Shown: piece after piece, positions 36,004 through 44,396 of the stretch
How positions within the stretch are numbered: position 1 is the stretch's first letter
Layout of the letters: each line of letters starts with the position of its first letter
Source of the DNA: Paraburkholderia sp. LEh10
GTDB taxonomy: Bacteria; Pseudomonadota; Gammaproteobacteria; Burkholderiales; Burkholderiaceae
Direction: 5' to 3'
Assembly: GCF_017814945.1 (NCBI RefSeq)
Contig: NZ_JAGIPX010000001.1
Coordinates: 1 to 64,000 of the forward strand
Length of the DNA: 64,000 bases
Made by a program: the position numbers and the translations under genes
Notes under the pieces: generated by a model
Databases searched by the model: none
What the model was told of the DNA's origin: nothing
Seen by the model: only the letters and a program-made list of their open reading frames with translations

Positions 36004-36084
36004 ACTTCTTTATGCGCTAAAAAAGTATTCCGACCTGCCTGATGCCGTTTATGTATTTGTCGGAAAGTTTCGGAAAGTAATAGC
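36004..36084 (+). repeat. Right copy of ~80-bp direct repeat flanking the patatin gene
   Basis: It begins ACTTCTTTATGCGCTAAAAA and ends TCGGAAAGTAATAGC. It matches 34417-34496 with one gap and about a dozen substitutions, and weak similarity continues a further 25 bases past both copies. Confidence 0.7.
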
Positions 36085-36142
36085 CGCCGAGACCAGAGTA
36101 TCGCTCGCGCAGACATTGCTGCTTCAGTTGGTCAGCAAGGCA

Positions 36143-36961
36143 TCAACCCATGATCCCGCTGGCGGTTTCGCTTGCGCCGGCAGTCGCAGGCGTTTGTGCG
36201 AGGCTCGCTATGCTCGCGTCGTACCTCGATCCCTTGCCGCCGAGTGCAACGGTCGCGCGTCGCGCGCTATCGAGCAAAGTTGCTAATGCGGAGTTGATGA
36301 CTGCCGGAACATCGAACCGCCCCTTGGGTCCTGATAGCGTCAACGCACCCTGCAACTCCCCGAACGAGTCGAACACGGGCACTGACGCCGATGCCGTTTC
36401 CGGGTCCCGCTCGCCGAACGAGACGGCCCATAGCCGGTCTCGAATCTCCTGCCAGCGCGGATCCTGCGTCTCGGTGAAAGCCAGCAATACTTTGCCGGAG
36501 GCGCCCTTATCGATTGCGAACTCCTCCCCGACGCGAACAGATACCCGAACGCTGCGGCTCGGCTCGACGCGATAAAGCACAAGGCGATGGTCGCCCTGGC
36601 GCACGTAGAAGCTTGCCGTTTCGCCAAGCTCGCGGCTCAACTGTTGAAGCAAGGGCTCGACTACAGGTCCCACCTGGAAGGATCTTTGATAGAGCGTCGC
36701 AAGCCGTAGCGGCTGGTGACCGATTGCATATTGCCCGTCGCTCAGTTTTCGAATAAATCCGCCGTGTTCCAAAGCGCCGAGCAGTCGCAAAACCGTACTT
36801 TTATAAAGCTCAGTCCGACGTGAAAGCTCGGTCAGCGTAAGCCGGTCGTCGGTTGGGCCGAAAGCATTAAGAATGGCGAACGCCCGGTCGAGAACGGCCA
36901 CGCCGCTGGACCCCTCATTCGTGCCGGCTCGCGCATCTTCTGATGACACGTCCTTGACCAT
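36143..36961 (-). CDS. IclR-family transcriptional regulator
   Basis: The 272-residue protein has the IclR winged helix (VLDRAFAILNAFGPTDDRLT, then ELSRRTELYKSTVLRLLGAL) and the GAF-like effector domain (GETASFYVRQGDHRLVLYRV, later GASGKVLLAF). The ATG preceded by GGGGAGG was chosen; an upstream ATG nine codons earlier has no ribosome site. It is divergent from the HMG-CoA-lyase operon, and its own promoter contains a palindrome between -35 and -10, implying autorepression. Confidence 0.9.
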   Translation of the reverse strand: MVKDVSSEDARAGTNEGSSGVAVLDRAFAILNAFGPTDDRLTLTELSRRTELYKSTVLRLLGALEHGGFIRKLSDGQYAIGHQPLRLATLYQRSFQVGPVVEPLLQQLSRELGETASFYVRQGDHRLVLYRVEPSRSVRVSVRVGEEFAIDKGASGKVLLAFTETQDPRWQEIRDRLWAVSFGERDPETASASVPVFDSFGELQGALTLSGPKGRFDVPAVINSALATLLDSARRATVALGGKGSRYDASIASLAQTPATAGASETASGIMG

Positions 36962-36988
36962 GGAAACCTCCCCAGATTGATTCACCAT

Positions 36989-37017
36989 ACTATACGGTTC
37001 TATCTAACAGAACTCAA
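36989..37017 (-). promoter_or_regulatory. iclR-type gene promoter with operator in the spacer
   Basis: On the minus strand TTGAGT and TATAGT are separated by exactly 17 bases. The spacer is almost entirely the palindromic element GTTCTGTTAGATAGAAC (positions 36997-37013), whose GTTCT and AGAAC ends are inverted. A second symmetric element, AGAACT-CA-AGTTCT, overlaps the -35. Repressor binding here would block the regulator's own promoter. Confidence 0.6.
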
Positions 37018-37029
37018 GTTCTGAAATAC

Positions 37030-37041
37030 GGGGTTAACCCC
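37030..37041. promoter_or_regulatory. Perfect 12-bp palindrome GGGGTTAACCCC
   Basis: This symmetric element sits midway between the two mirrored IclR-type sites in the divergent spacer. It may be another protein-binding site; its role is not known. Confidence 0.35.
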
Positions 37042-37090
37042 TCTTATATCGCAGATCTTGCCAGCATATAGTTCTCTCCAACGAAACACG

Positions 37091-37107
37091 GGTCTGTTAG
37101 ATAGAAC
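37091..37107. promoter_or_regulatory. Mirror copy of the IclR-type operator
   Basis: GGTCTGTTAGATAGAAC matches the reverse complement of the site at 36997-37013 in 16 of 17 positions. It ends just before the AAGGAG ribosome site of the HMG-CoA-lyase-like gene, suited to blocking transcript elongation or initiation of the catabolic operon. Confidence 0.6.
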
Positions 37108-37118
37108 TAAGGAGTGAC

Positions 37119-38102
37119 ATGAGCACCTCACGCCCTCAAATACTGATCAGCGAAGTGGGACCGCGCGACGGCCTGCAAAGCATCAAGAGCGTCATGCCAA
37201 CCGCGGCCAAGCTGCGATGGATTTCCGCGCTCGCAGCAGCCGGGCTCAAAGAAATCGAGGTCGGTTCATTCGTACCTCCCAAGCTCTTGCCGCAGATGGC
37301 CGACATCCGCGAAGTCGTCGCGCACGCGTTGACCATTCCTGGCTTGCATGTCGCTGTTCTGGCTCCCAACCTGCGCGGCTCGCAGAGCGCTTTCGAAGCA
37401 GGCGTACACAAGATTACGTTGCCGGTTTCGGTAACCAATGAGCACGCGTTGGCCAATATTCGTAAAACCACCGAGCAACTGATTGATGAGGTACGCAACA
37501 TCGTCGCATTGCGCGACGAGCAGTTCCCCGGCATCGAGATTGAAGCGGGCGTGTCGGTTGCCTTTGGTTGCACCATCGCGGGAACGGTGACGGATGACCA
37601 AACGATTCGCATGTGTCTTGCGATGGCCGAATGCGGCGTCGATGAAATCGGCCTGTCTGACACGAGCGGCTACGCCAACCCCGTTCAGGTTCGTCGCCTG
37701 TTCCGTCGGCTGCAATCAGAAGTCGGAGAGAAGGCCGGCGGTGCCCATTTTCATAACACGCGCGGGCAAGGCCTCGCTAATGTCGTCGCGGCGCTCGACG
37801 TCGGCGTGACCACGATCGACTCAAGTCAAGCGGGCCTCGGAGGCTGTCCATACGCCCCGGGTGCAACAGGAAATATCGTCACTGAAGATTTGGCCTTCCT
37901 GTTGGAAGCGATGGGTTACGACACAGGCGTTGACATTGATCAGCTCGTGGCGGCGCGCGCGATCCTCGCGCAGGCGCTTCCGGGCGAAGCGCTCTACGGA
38001 CATGTGCAAGACGCGGGTTTGCCGAAAGGCTTCTCGTATGCAGACGGGCGGGCACCGAGCGCGCCTCAACCGGAAGGCTGTTTGTTGGGAGCGGCGCAAT
38101 GA
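37119..38102 (+). CDS. Hydroxymethylglutaryl-CoA lyase-like enzyme
   Basis: The 327-residue aldolase-type TIM barrel has the HMG-CoA lyase set: EVGPRDGLQSIK with the catalytic Arg-Asp, the metal ligands in GGAHFHNTRGQG and the mobile-loop Cys in GLGGCPYAPGATGN. These enzymes split 3-hydroxy-3-methylglutaryl-CoA to acetoacetate and acetyl-CoA; some relatives use other 3-hydroxyacyl-CoAs. The stop overlaps the CoA-transferase start (ATGA). A CoA transferase rather than a methylglutaconyl-CoA pathway next door suggests use of a free hydroxy-dicarboxylic acid as growth substrate. Confidence 0.87.
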   Translation: MSTSRPQILISEVGPRDGLQSIKSVMPTAAKLRWISALAAAGLKEIEVGSFVPPKLLPQMADIREVVAHALTIPGLHVAVLAPNLRGSQSAFEAGVHKITLPVSVTNEHALANIRKTTEQLIDEVRNIVALRDEQFPGIEIEAGVSVAFGCTIAGTVTDDQTIRMCLAMAECGVDEIGLSDTSGYANPVQVRRLFRRLQSEVGEKAGGAHFHNTRGQGLANVVAALDVGVTTIDSSQAGLGGCPYAPGATGNIVTEDLAFLLEAMGYDTGVDIDQLVAARAILAQALPGEALYGHVQDAGLPKGFSYADGRAPSAPQPEGCLLGAAQ

Positions 38103-39373
38103 GCGAAGCGCAATCGAACCAATCCTTGCCGTACAACGGCGTTCGCGTCGTGGAAATGACGCACATGGTGATGGGGCCGACGTGTGGCATGGTCTTGGCC
38201 GACCTCGGCGCAGAGGTGATCAAAGTTGAGCCGATCACGGGCGACAGTACTCGCAACTTGCGAGGGTCGGGCGCCGGCTTTTTCAGTACGTTCAACCGCA
38301 ACAAGAAAAGCATCGCCGTTGACCTCAAGGACCCACGCGGCTTGGAAATCGTCCACAAGCTTCTCGCGGGCGCGGATGTTTTTAGCGAGAACTTCAAGAG
38401 CGGCACGATGGACAAGCTCGGCCTCGGCTACGCAGCGTTGTCCAAACTTAATCCCCGTCTGGTCTATGTGTCGCACAAAGGCTTCTTACCCGGCCCCTAT
38501 GATCATCGCACGGCGCTCGATGAAGTCGTGCAGATGATGGGTGGGCTCTCCTATATGACGGGCCCTGAAGGAAGACCGCTGCGGGCGGGCACGAGCGTCA
38601 ACGACATTATGGGCGGCATGTTCGGTGCGATCGGCGCAATGGCGGCGCTCGCGCAGCGCGAGCGCACCGGACGCGGACAAGAAGTGCAAAGCGCCTTGTT
38701 CGAGAACAACGTGTTCCTCGTCGCGCAGCACATGATGCAATACGCTGTCACCGGCAAGGCCGCCGCGCCGATGCCAAGCCGCATTTCAGCGTGGGCCGTC
38801 TATGATGTTTTCTCGGTCAAGGACAACGAACAGATCTTTCTAGCCGTTGTCTCGGATACGCAATGGGCGCTTTTCTGCGACGCGTTCGGCCTGGAAGCGT
38901 TGAAATCCGATGAGCGTATCGCCAGCAACAATCAGCGCGTGCAAGCTCGGGAATGGCTGATGCCGCAACTGCGCGAGCATATGAAAGCGTTCTCCGCAGC
39001 GGAGATCAGTGCGATCTTCGAGCGCTGTGGACTGCCATATGCGCCGATCACAAAACCGCAGGATCTGTTCGACGATCCGCATCTTCTTGCAACAGGCGGC
39101 CTTGCCGACGTCACCCTTCCACCTGACGCGAGCGGTGCCCGCCAGCCAGTGTCAACGAAGACGGCGTTGCTTCCCTTGACGCTTAGTGGCGAGCGGCTGC
39201 AATTGCGCGCGGCTCCGCCCTCGCTCGGTCAAGACACAAGCGCTCTGCTTCAACAGTTGGGTTACTCGTCAGAAGATCTCAAGCAACTGGCTGACGCCGG
39301 CATCGTCAAGTGTCAGGAAAGCCAGTCCGGCGATGCGTCAAACCCATCTGCCAACGAACTGGCGAGCGCCTGA
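38099..39373 (+). CDS. Class III (CaiB/BaiF) CoA transferase
   Basis: The 424-residue enzyme shows the family pattern: GVRVVEMTHMVMGPTCGMVL, then ADLGAEVIKVEPITGDSTR, and LKDPRGLEIVHKLLAGADVF. The catalytic Asp of this family is expected in the GRPLRAGTSVNDIMGGMFG stretch. It would transfer CoA to the acid that the lyase then cleaves. Length is normal. It is coupled to the lyase and followed after 82 bases by an MFS gene. Confidence 0.88.
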   Translation: MSEAQSNQSLPYNGVRVVEMTHMVMGPTCGMVLADLGAEVIKVEPITGDSTRNLRGSGAGFFSTFNRNKKSIAVDLKDPRGLEIVHKLLAGADVFSENFKSGTMDKLGLGYAALSKLNPRLVYVSHKGFLPGPYDHRTALDEVVQMMGGLSYMTGPEGRPLRAGTSVNDIMGGMFGAIGAMAALAQRERTGRGQEVQSALFENNVFLVAQHMMQYAVTGKAAAPMPSRISAWAVYDVFSVKDNEQIFLAVVSDTQWALFCDAFGLEALKSDERIASNNQRVQAREWLMPQLREHMKAFSAAEISAIFERCGLPYAPITKPQDLFDDPHLLATGGLADVTLPPDASGARQPVSTKTALLPLTLSGERLQLRAAPPSLGQDTSALLQQLGYSSEDLKQLADAGIVKCQESQSGDASNPSANELASA

Positions 39374-39455
39374 GTCGGAAAAGCCCATATTAAGATGCAC
39401 TGCGTCGCTCGTCGGCATGACGGCGTGCGGTCCGGTGTTTTGTCCGGAGACGAGC

Positions 39456-40763
39456 ATGACATCCATATCATCCAATATTGCGGCTGAAAGCGCCGTCAAC
39501 ACCACGCTCGAACAGCAAGCAGTAAAAAAGGCAGCGTGGCGTTTCATCCCTCTTCTTGCTCTCGCTTACTTCTTCAATTATCTGGATCGCACCAGCGTCG
39601 GCTTCGCGGCGCTGACGATGAACCGCGATCTCGGCCTGACCGCGACGCAATTCGGCTGGGGCGCGGGCATCATGTTCGCAGGCTACTGCCTGTGTGAAGT
39701 ACCGAGCAACCTTGCTTTGTATCGGTTCGGTGCACGAAAGTGGCTCGCCCGAATCATGATCACGTGGGGCTTCTTCGCTGCCGCGACGGCACTTGCGGTC
39801 GGGCCAACCAGCTTCTACGTCATTCGTCTTCTTTTGGGCATTGGCGAAGCAGGCTTTTTCCCGGGCGTGATCTTCTTTCTTGCGGTGTGGTTTCCGGCCA
39901 GTTATCGCACGCGAGTACTGGCATGGTTCACCGTCTCGACGCCGCTTTCGTCGTTGGTGGGCGGGCCTTTGTCCACTTGGCTTCTGAAGATGGACGGCGT
40001 CCTCGGCCTTGCTGGATGGAAATGGATGTTTATTGTCGAAGGCCTGCCGGCGTGCATTTTGGGCTTCTTCGTTTTGAAGATGCTTGCGGACAAGCCCGCA
40101 GATGCGAAGTGGCTGTCGCCAGAAGAGCGTCAGGCACTGCAGAGCGCGTTCGACCGTGAGGGCACTGCAAGTTCGAAGAAAAAGGATTTCCGCGCAGCTT
40201 TAAAAGATGTACGCATGTACATCCTCGCGATGATCTCCTTCGGCTTCACGATGGGCTCTTATGGCATCGGTATCTGGTTGCCGCAAATGCTCAAAGCTCA
40301 TGGCATGAGCGTAACGCAGACGGGCTGGGTGTCGGCGATACCGTACTTCTTCGCGACAATCGCGCTTCTGTGGTGGGCAAAGCGCGTTGATCGCCGGGGC
40401 GGCCACATTGCCAATCTTGCAGCGGGACTCTTTATAGGCGCGATCGCGCTCGGCGTTTCAACCTATTTCCAGCAACTTGTCCCGGCATTGACGGGCATTA
40501 CGTTGGCGTTGATCGGCACTATTGCTGGCCGGACGATCTTCTACACGCTCCCGGCTCGGTTTCTGTCCGGTCAGGCGGCTGCTGGCGGATTGGCACTCAT
40601 CAACTCTATCGGCGCACTGGGTGGTTTCGCGGGGCCCTACCTCGTCGGCTACCTGAAGGACAGTTTCGGCACGTTCACTGCAGGCATGCTCGGTTTGGCT
40701 GTCGTACTCGTTGTGACGACCTTATTGACCCTTTCCCTGTTTGCCTTCGATAAGAGGAAGTAA
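39456..40763 (+). CDS. MFS transporter, ACS family
   Basis: The 435-residue protein starts after a GGAG site and has twelve helices. ACS landmarks are VKKAAWRFIPLLALAYFFNY then LDRTSVGFAALTMNRDLGL, CEVPSNLALYRFGARKWLAR and GIGEAGFFPGVIFFLAVWFP. It is a diverged relative of the transporter at 24.4 kb. Placement after the CoA transferase makes it the likely importer of the operon's carboxylate substrate. Confidence 0.88.
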   Translation: MTSISSNIAAESAVNTTLEQQAVKKAAWRFIPLLALAYFFNYLDRTSVGFAALTMNRDLGLTATQFGWGAGIMFAGYCLCEVPSNLALYRFGARKWLARIMITWGFFAAATALAVGPTSFYVIRLLLGIGEAGFFPGVIFFLAVWFPASYRTRVLAWFTVSTPLSSLVGGPLSTWLLKMDGVLGLAGWKWMFIVEGLPACILGFFVLKMLADKPADAKWLSPEERQALQSAFDREGTASSKKKDFRAALKDVRMYILAMISFGFTMGSYGIGIWLPQMLKAHGMSVTQTGWVSAIPYFFATIALLWWAKRVDRRGGHIANLAAGLFIGAIALGVSTYFQQLVPALTGITLALIGTIAGRTIFYTLPARFLSGQAAAGGLALINSIGALGGFAGPYLVGYLKDSFGTFTAGMLGLAVVLVVTTLLTLSLFAFDKRK

Positions 40764-40765
40764 GG

Positions 40766-41896
40766 ATGCAACCTCGCCATTCAATTCGCCGACGCCGCTT
40801 GCTAAGCGCGGCCGCCGCATCCATCGTGTTGCCTACGCTAAGCGTGCGCCATGTTTTTGCCAAAGAGGAATCGCGCAGTATGAGCAAAACCAGCAATTAC
40901 CTCCCTGTCCGTGCCGATTGGCTTGCATCTGGAACGGAAGCGGCGCTCGAACCGGATATGCCTATTGTCGACGCGCATCACCACTTTTACGAGCGTACGG
41001 GTTGGACCTATCTGCTCAATGAATATCTGGAAGATGCGCGGTCGGGACACAACATCACTGCTTCTGTCTTCATGCAGGCACTGACTCGCTACCGCACCAC
41101 TGGTCCGGAACAGCTCCGTCCAGTAGGTGAGATCGAGTATGTTGCTGAAGTGACCTCACCCATGCAAAAGGAGAAGCCGCAGGTCGCAAAAGGCATTGTC
41201 GGATACGCGGATCTTCGACGCGGCGCTGCTGTACGTGAGGTGTTTGAGGCAGAACTGGAGGCAGGTGACAGCCGCTTGCGAGGTGTTCGTCATCTCGTAA
41301 CGTGGGATGCTGATGCAACGCTTGTCAATCCGCTGTCGGCCGTACCTCGCGGTTTATTGCTCGACCCCAACTATCGTGCGGGCGTCGCTCAGCTGAAGTC
41401 GTTGGGACTCTCTTACGACGCGTGGCTGTTCTTTCCTCAACTTCCCGAGTTGTTCGATCTCGCCAAGGCGAATCCGGATACACCCTTCATCATCAACCAC
41501 TGCGGGGGCGTCGTGCGAATCGGCAGCTACACCGATCACCGCAAGGAAGTTTTTGATACGTGGTCACGCTCCATGCGCGAACTGGCGCAGTTGCCGAACG
41601 TTTATGTGAAGTTGGGTGGACTCGGCATGCGTATCAACGGTTTTGACTTCGAAAAGGGCGAGAAGCCGCCGTCTTCCATTGAACTAGCTGAAACCTGGAA
41701 GCCGTGGATGCTTACATGCATCGAGGCGTTCGGTGCGAATCGCTGTATGTTCGAAAGCAATTTTCCGGTTGACAAAGGTTCCTACCCGTTCAGCAACGGC
41801 TGGAATGCATTCAAGCGCCTCACTGCCGATGCCAGCGCGCAAGATCGGCAAGCTTTGTTCCGGGGCACGGTAACAAACGTCTACCGCCTCGCTTGA
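40766..41896 (+). CDS. Tat-exported metal-dependent amidohydrolase/lactonase (COG3618-like)
   Basis: The 376-residue protein has an N-terminal RRRRLLSAAAASIVLPTLS export signal of Tat type. A TIM-barrel hydrolase follows, with the HxH-type pair in MPIVDAHHHFYERTGWTY, a barrel His in PFIINHCGGVV and a metal Asp/Asn region in RCMFESNFPVDK. It resembles the fuconolactonase/PDC-lactonase group. The usual catalytic Asp before the last strand appears replaced by the ESNFPVD pattern typical of this group. It starts two bases after the MFS stop. It may open a lactone outside the cytoplasm before uptake by that transporter. Confidence 0.83.
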   Translation: MQPRHSIRRRRLLSAAAASIVLPTLSVRHVFAKEESRSMSKTSNYLPVRADWLASGTEAALEPDMPIVDAHHHFYERTGWTYLLNEYLEDARSGHNITASVFMQALTRYRTTGPEQLRPVGEIEYVAEVTSPMQKEKPQVAKGIVGYADLRRGAAVREVFEAELEAGDSRLRGVRHLVTWDADATLVNPLSAVPRGLLLDPNYRAGVAQLKSLGLSYDAWLFFPQLPELFDLAKANPDTPFIINHCGGVVRIGSYTDHRKEVFDTWSRSMRELAQLPNVYVKLGGLGMRINGFDFEKGEKPPSSIELAETWKPWMLTCIEAFGANRCMFESNFPVDKGSYPFSNGWNAFKRLTADASAQDRQALFRGTVTNVYRLA

Positions 41897-42581
41897 GGCT
41901 ATTTCAACCAATTTTTCATCGAGGCCGGTTCATTCAAGTGACGGCTTCCCATCTTCGGGTTTTTGATCGGTCGTCAATGCGCATCGAACGTCGGAAATCC
42001 GACAGACGAAGCTGATACCCGTGCGCCGACGGTGCATTGCCGGATGGCACTGCCCAATTCGAGACTCAGTCGCCTGCGACGTGCACCAGACATCGAACGG
42101 CAGCCCGCTGAGAACCCTGAGTCTGTCGAGATGAGGCACCCGTCACCGTATGAGGCATCGCGGGTGCCGGCTGGCCGGCCGGCTTGAGCTAGCGGCGAGA
42201 TGAACGAGACGGTTAATGAATTCAACCGCGCAATCACTTGACCGTGTATCCCCAATTCACCGCGTAGCGCCGTTTGCACAGTTTCCGTCACGCAGACGCC
42301 TGCCCTGCGTGTACTGTCAAAGAATGCGCATTCACGCGCTCATGGTTTGCACCGCCGCCGTTCGATCGGCACCGCCTCGCGCCACCTGATCCCCTCAGTA
42401 TCAGCGACATCTCGCCCCAAAAAAGGCTAGCCGTGGTTCATCGACCTCGGATTGTTGTACTTCGCTCGTATCCCTCAGGCCACGCTCCCGTCGCCCCCAT
42501 TTGAAAAAAAGTTCGTTCGGTCTGGTTTCGCGATGTCATCATGCTAGGATGTTTTTCGCTCACCGCGCCGAGGAACCAGCC
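41897..42581. other. Intergenic region, 685 bases
   Basis: No recognisable gene is present. Short frames on both strands lack ribosome sites and family features. A GC-rich self-complementary stretch (GCCGGCTGGCCGGCCGGC) near 42169-42184 could form a hairpin but has no T-run. Confidence 0.5.
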
Positions 42582-42845
42582 ATGGCAGCCCATGACTTCA
42601 CCGAGTTCTCCTGGGACGAACAGGAAGACGTCAAGGCCGTGCTTGCAAGCCGCGGACTCGACCTGCATGAGTTCAAGATCACGGACAATGACGACTATCC
42701 GGCGGGCGGCCGGAAGGGCGCGGTCCGGCAGATCTCCGTAACACGAGTCACCAATGGCAAGACGGCGATCTACGACACCGATCACTTCGCCACATGGCTC
42801 ACGGACTTCGCCGACGCTCTGGAAGCAGGCGAGTTTGACGACTGA
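42582..42845 (+). CDS. Small acidic hypothetical protein (87 residues)
   Basis: The frame starts MAAHDFTEFSWDEQEDVKAV after a GAGGAA ribosome site and ends WLTDFADALEAGEFDD. It is acidic and mixed alpha/beta in appearance (SVTRVTNGKTAIYDTDHFAT). The balanced composition indicates a real gene, but I cannot assign a family. The frame extends 27 codons further upstream without a ribosome site. Its neighbours are non-coding on both sides. Confidence 0.65.
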   Translation: MAAHDFTEFSWDEQEDVKAVLASRGLDLHEFKITDNDDYPAGGRKGAVRQISVTRVTNGKTAIYDTDHFATWLTDFADALEAGEFDD

Positions 42846-43304
42846 AGTCGCAGCATTCGGGGTGGTAGATGCCTCGCCATCATCCCCGGGTTGCTGGACC
42901 GATTCGAAACCGGGCATCGCGGATCCGGATAGCGCGAACTGGTGAACTGCCCGTCAGAAGCAGACAGGGGCGGACCGCGGCGCCGCAGCCTGCTGGCTCG
43001 GGAATCCACCAGCGACAGTCTATAGGGTTCGTCCCGTGTCCTCGGGTCGTGGCGCATTGTGAGAACGCGTGCGTGACGGGAGCAGTACCAGTTTTTATCC
43101 GCGACGTTGGGCTTCGGGGCCAATGCAGTCGTCTGCCGACATAAGCGCGTGGACGACGGCAAAGATCCGCTAAGCAGAGGTTTACATAGCGAACCCCGAG
43201 CCGCCCTTCGTCCACAGCCAAATCAACGGCCGCTTGCAAACCGGACATTCAGTCGAGCAACAGTATGCGCAAGCGCGCCGCTTATCGCGCATCGAAGTTC
43301 GCTG
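42846..43304. other. Intergenic region, 459 bases
   Basis: No gene is recognisable. The frames that cross this region on both strands are arginine-rich and shadow-like. It separates the small acidic protein gene from the convergent end of the creatinine array. Confidence 0.5.
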
Positions 43305-44390
43305 TTACTGCCCGGCTCGCATATGGTTCCATGATCGCCCTAACCAGTCATGTCTCGCCGGGATGGGCTCGACTGCTGAGGCCTCGCCGTCTGCAAAGCA
43401 ACCTCGAAGCGCCCGATACGCATTAGGCGCAACGCCATACACTTTGCGAAACTCGCGTCCCATATGCGACGCATCCGAGAAGCCACAGGTCGCCGCAATC
43501 GCCGCCACCGTTCGATCCGATCCCGTCAGCAGCCATGCAGCCGTCCGCAGCCGCAGATGCCTCGCGTACGCCAGCGGCGACTCACCCGTTTGAACCTTGA
43601 AAAGACGTTGCAGCTGGCGCACGGACATGTCGACCCGGGCAGCCAGTTCGACCAGACTCAACGGCTGCCCGATGTGTTGCTCCATCAGATGCACGACCCG
43701 TTTGATGCGTGGGTGGGTCACCGGCTTCATGCCGGGCGGATGCGGCTGCGGCGCGTTGGCCCGCTGCGCATCTTCAACGAGAAGAATGCGCAGTGCTTTT
43801 TGCACCGTCGCACTATCGATATGCCGATGCAGAATCGCCGCCGCCACGTCGACAGAAGCACGTCCGCCCGAACACGAAATTCGCCGACGGTCGACGACAA
43901 ACAGCCTGTCCGCGACGAGTAAGCGCTCATCGACTTCAGGAAACCGCGCGATGTAGTCCCAGTAATGGAACCAGCTGACGCACACGCGATGTCCGTCCAT
44001 CACGCCCGCACGCGAGAGCGCGAACACGCCGGTGCAAATGCCCACGAGTGTCGACGACGCATCGGCGGCGCGACGAATGAACCGAAGCGTCGCGTCGCTG
44101 ACGCCGGGTCCGGAATGCAGCAATCCGCCGATCACCGCGAGGTAGTCGAACGTCCCTGCCTCGTCGAAGGTTTTCCACGGCTGGATCTGGATGCCGCAGC
44201 TCGCTTTTACGGGCAATAGCGTTTCTCCGACCACCGTCCATGCGCATCTAACCGGCTGGCTGAAATCGCAATCGTCGCTCGCAAGGCGCAACAGATCGAC
44301 AAAGCCCGAGAACGCCGTCAATGTGAAATTCGGCAATAGCACGATGCCGAACTGCACCGGTCTGGTTGCGCCGTCTGCGATGCGCTTCAT
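43305..44390 (-). CDS. GlxA-family AraC-type regulator (DJ-1 domain plus HTH)
   Basis: The 361-residue protein has an N-terminal DJ-1/PfpI-like domain (VQFGIVLLPNFTLTAFSGFV, with LVGICTGVFALSRAGVMDGH carrying the nucleophile-elbow Cys). A C-terminal AraC domain follows with both helix-turn-helices (LVELAARVDMSVRQLQRLFK and VAAIAATCGFSDASHMGREF). GlxA-type regulators commonly control catabolism of quaternary amines, carnitine and arginine. The start is six bases after the MHS transporter stop, so it is the last gene of the creatinine array. Confidence 0.88.
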   Translation of the reverse strand: MKRIADGATRPVQFGIVLLPNFTLTAFSGFVDLLRLASDDCDFSQPVRCAWTVVGETLLPVKASCGIQIQPWKTFDEAGTFDYLAVIGGLLHSGPGVSDATLRFIRRAADASSTLVGICTGVFALSRAGVMDGHRVCVSWFHYWDYIARFPEVDERLLVADRLFVVDRRRISCSGGRASVDVAAAILHRHIDSATVQKALRILLVEDAQRANAPQPHPPGMKPVTHPRIKRVVHLMEQHIGQPLSLVELAARVDMSVRQLQRLFKVQTGESPLAYARHLRLRTAAWLLTGSDRTVAAIAATCGFSDASHMGREFRKVYGVAPNAYRALRGCFADGEASAVEPIPARHDWLGRSWNHMRAGQ

Positions 44391-44396
44391 GATGCG

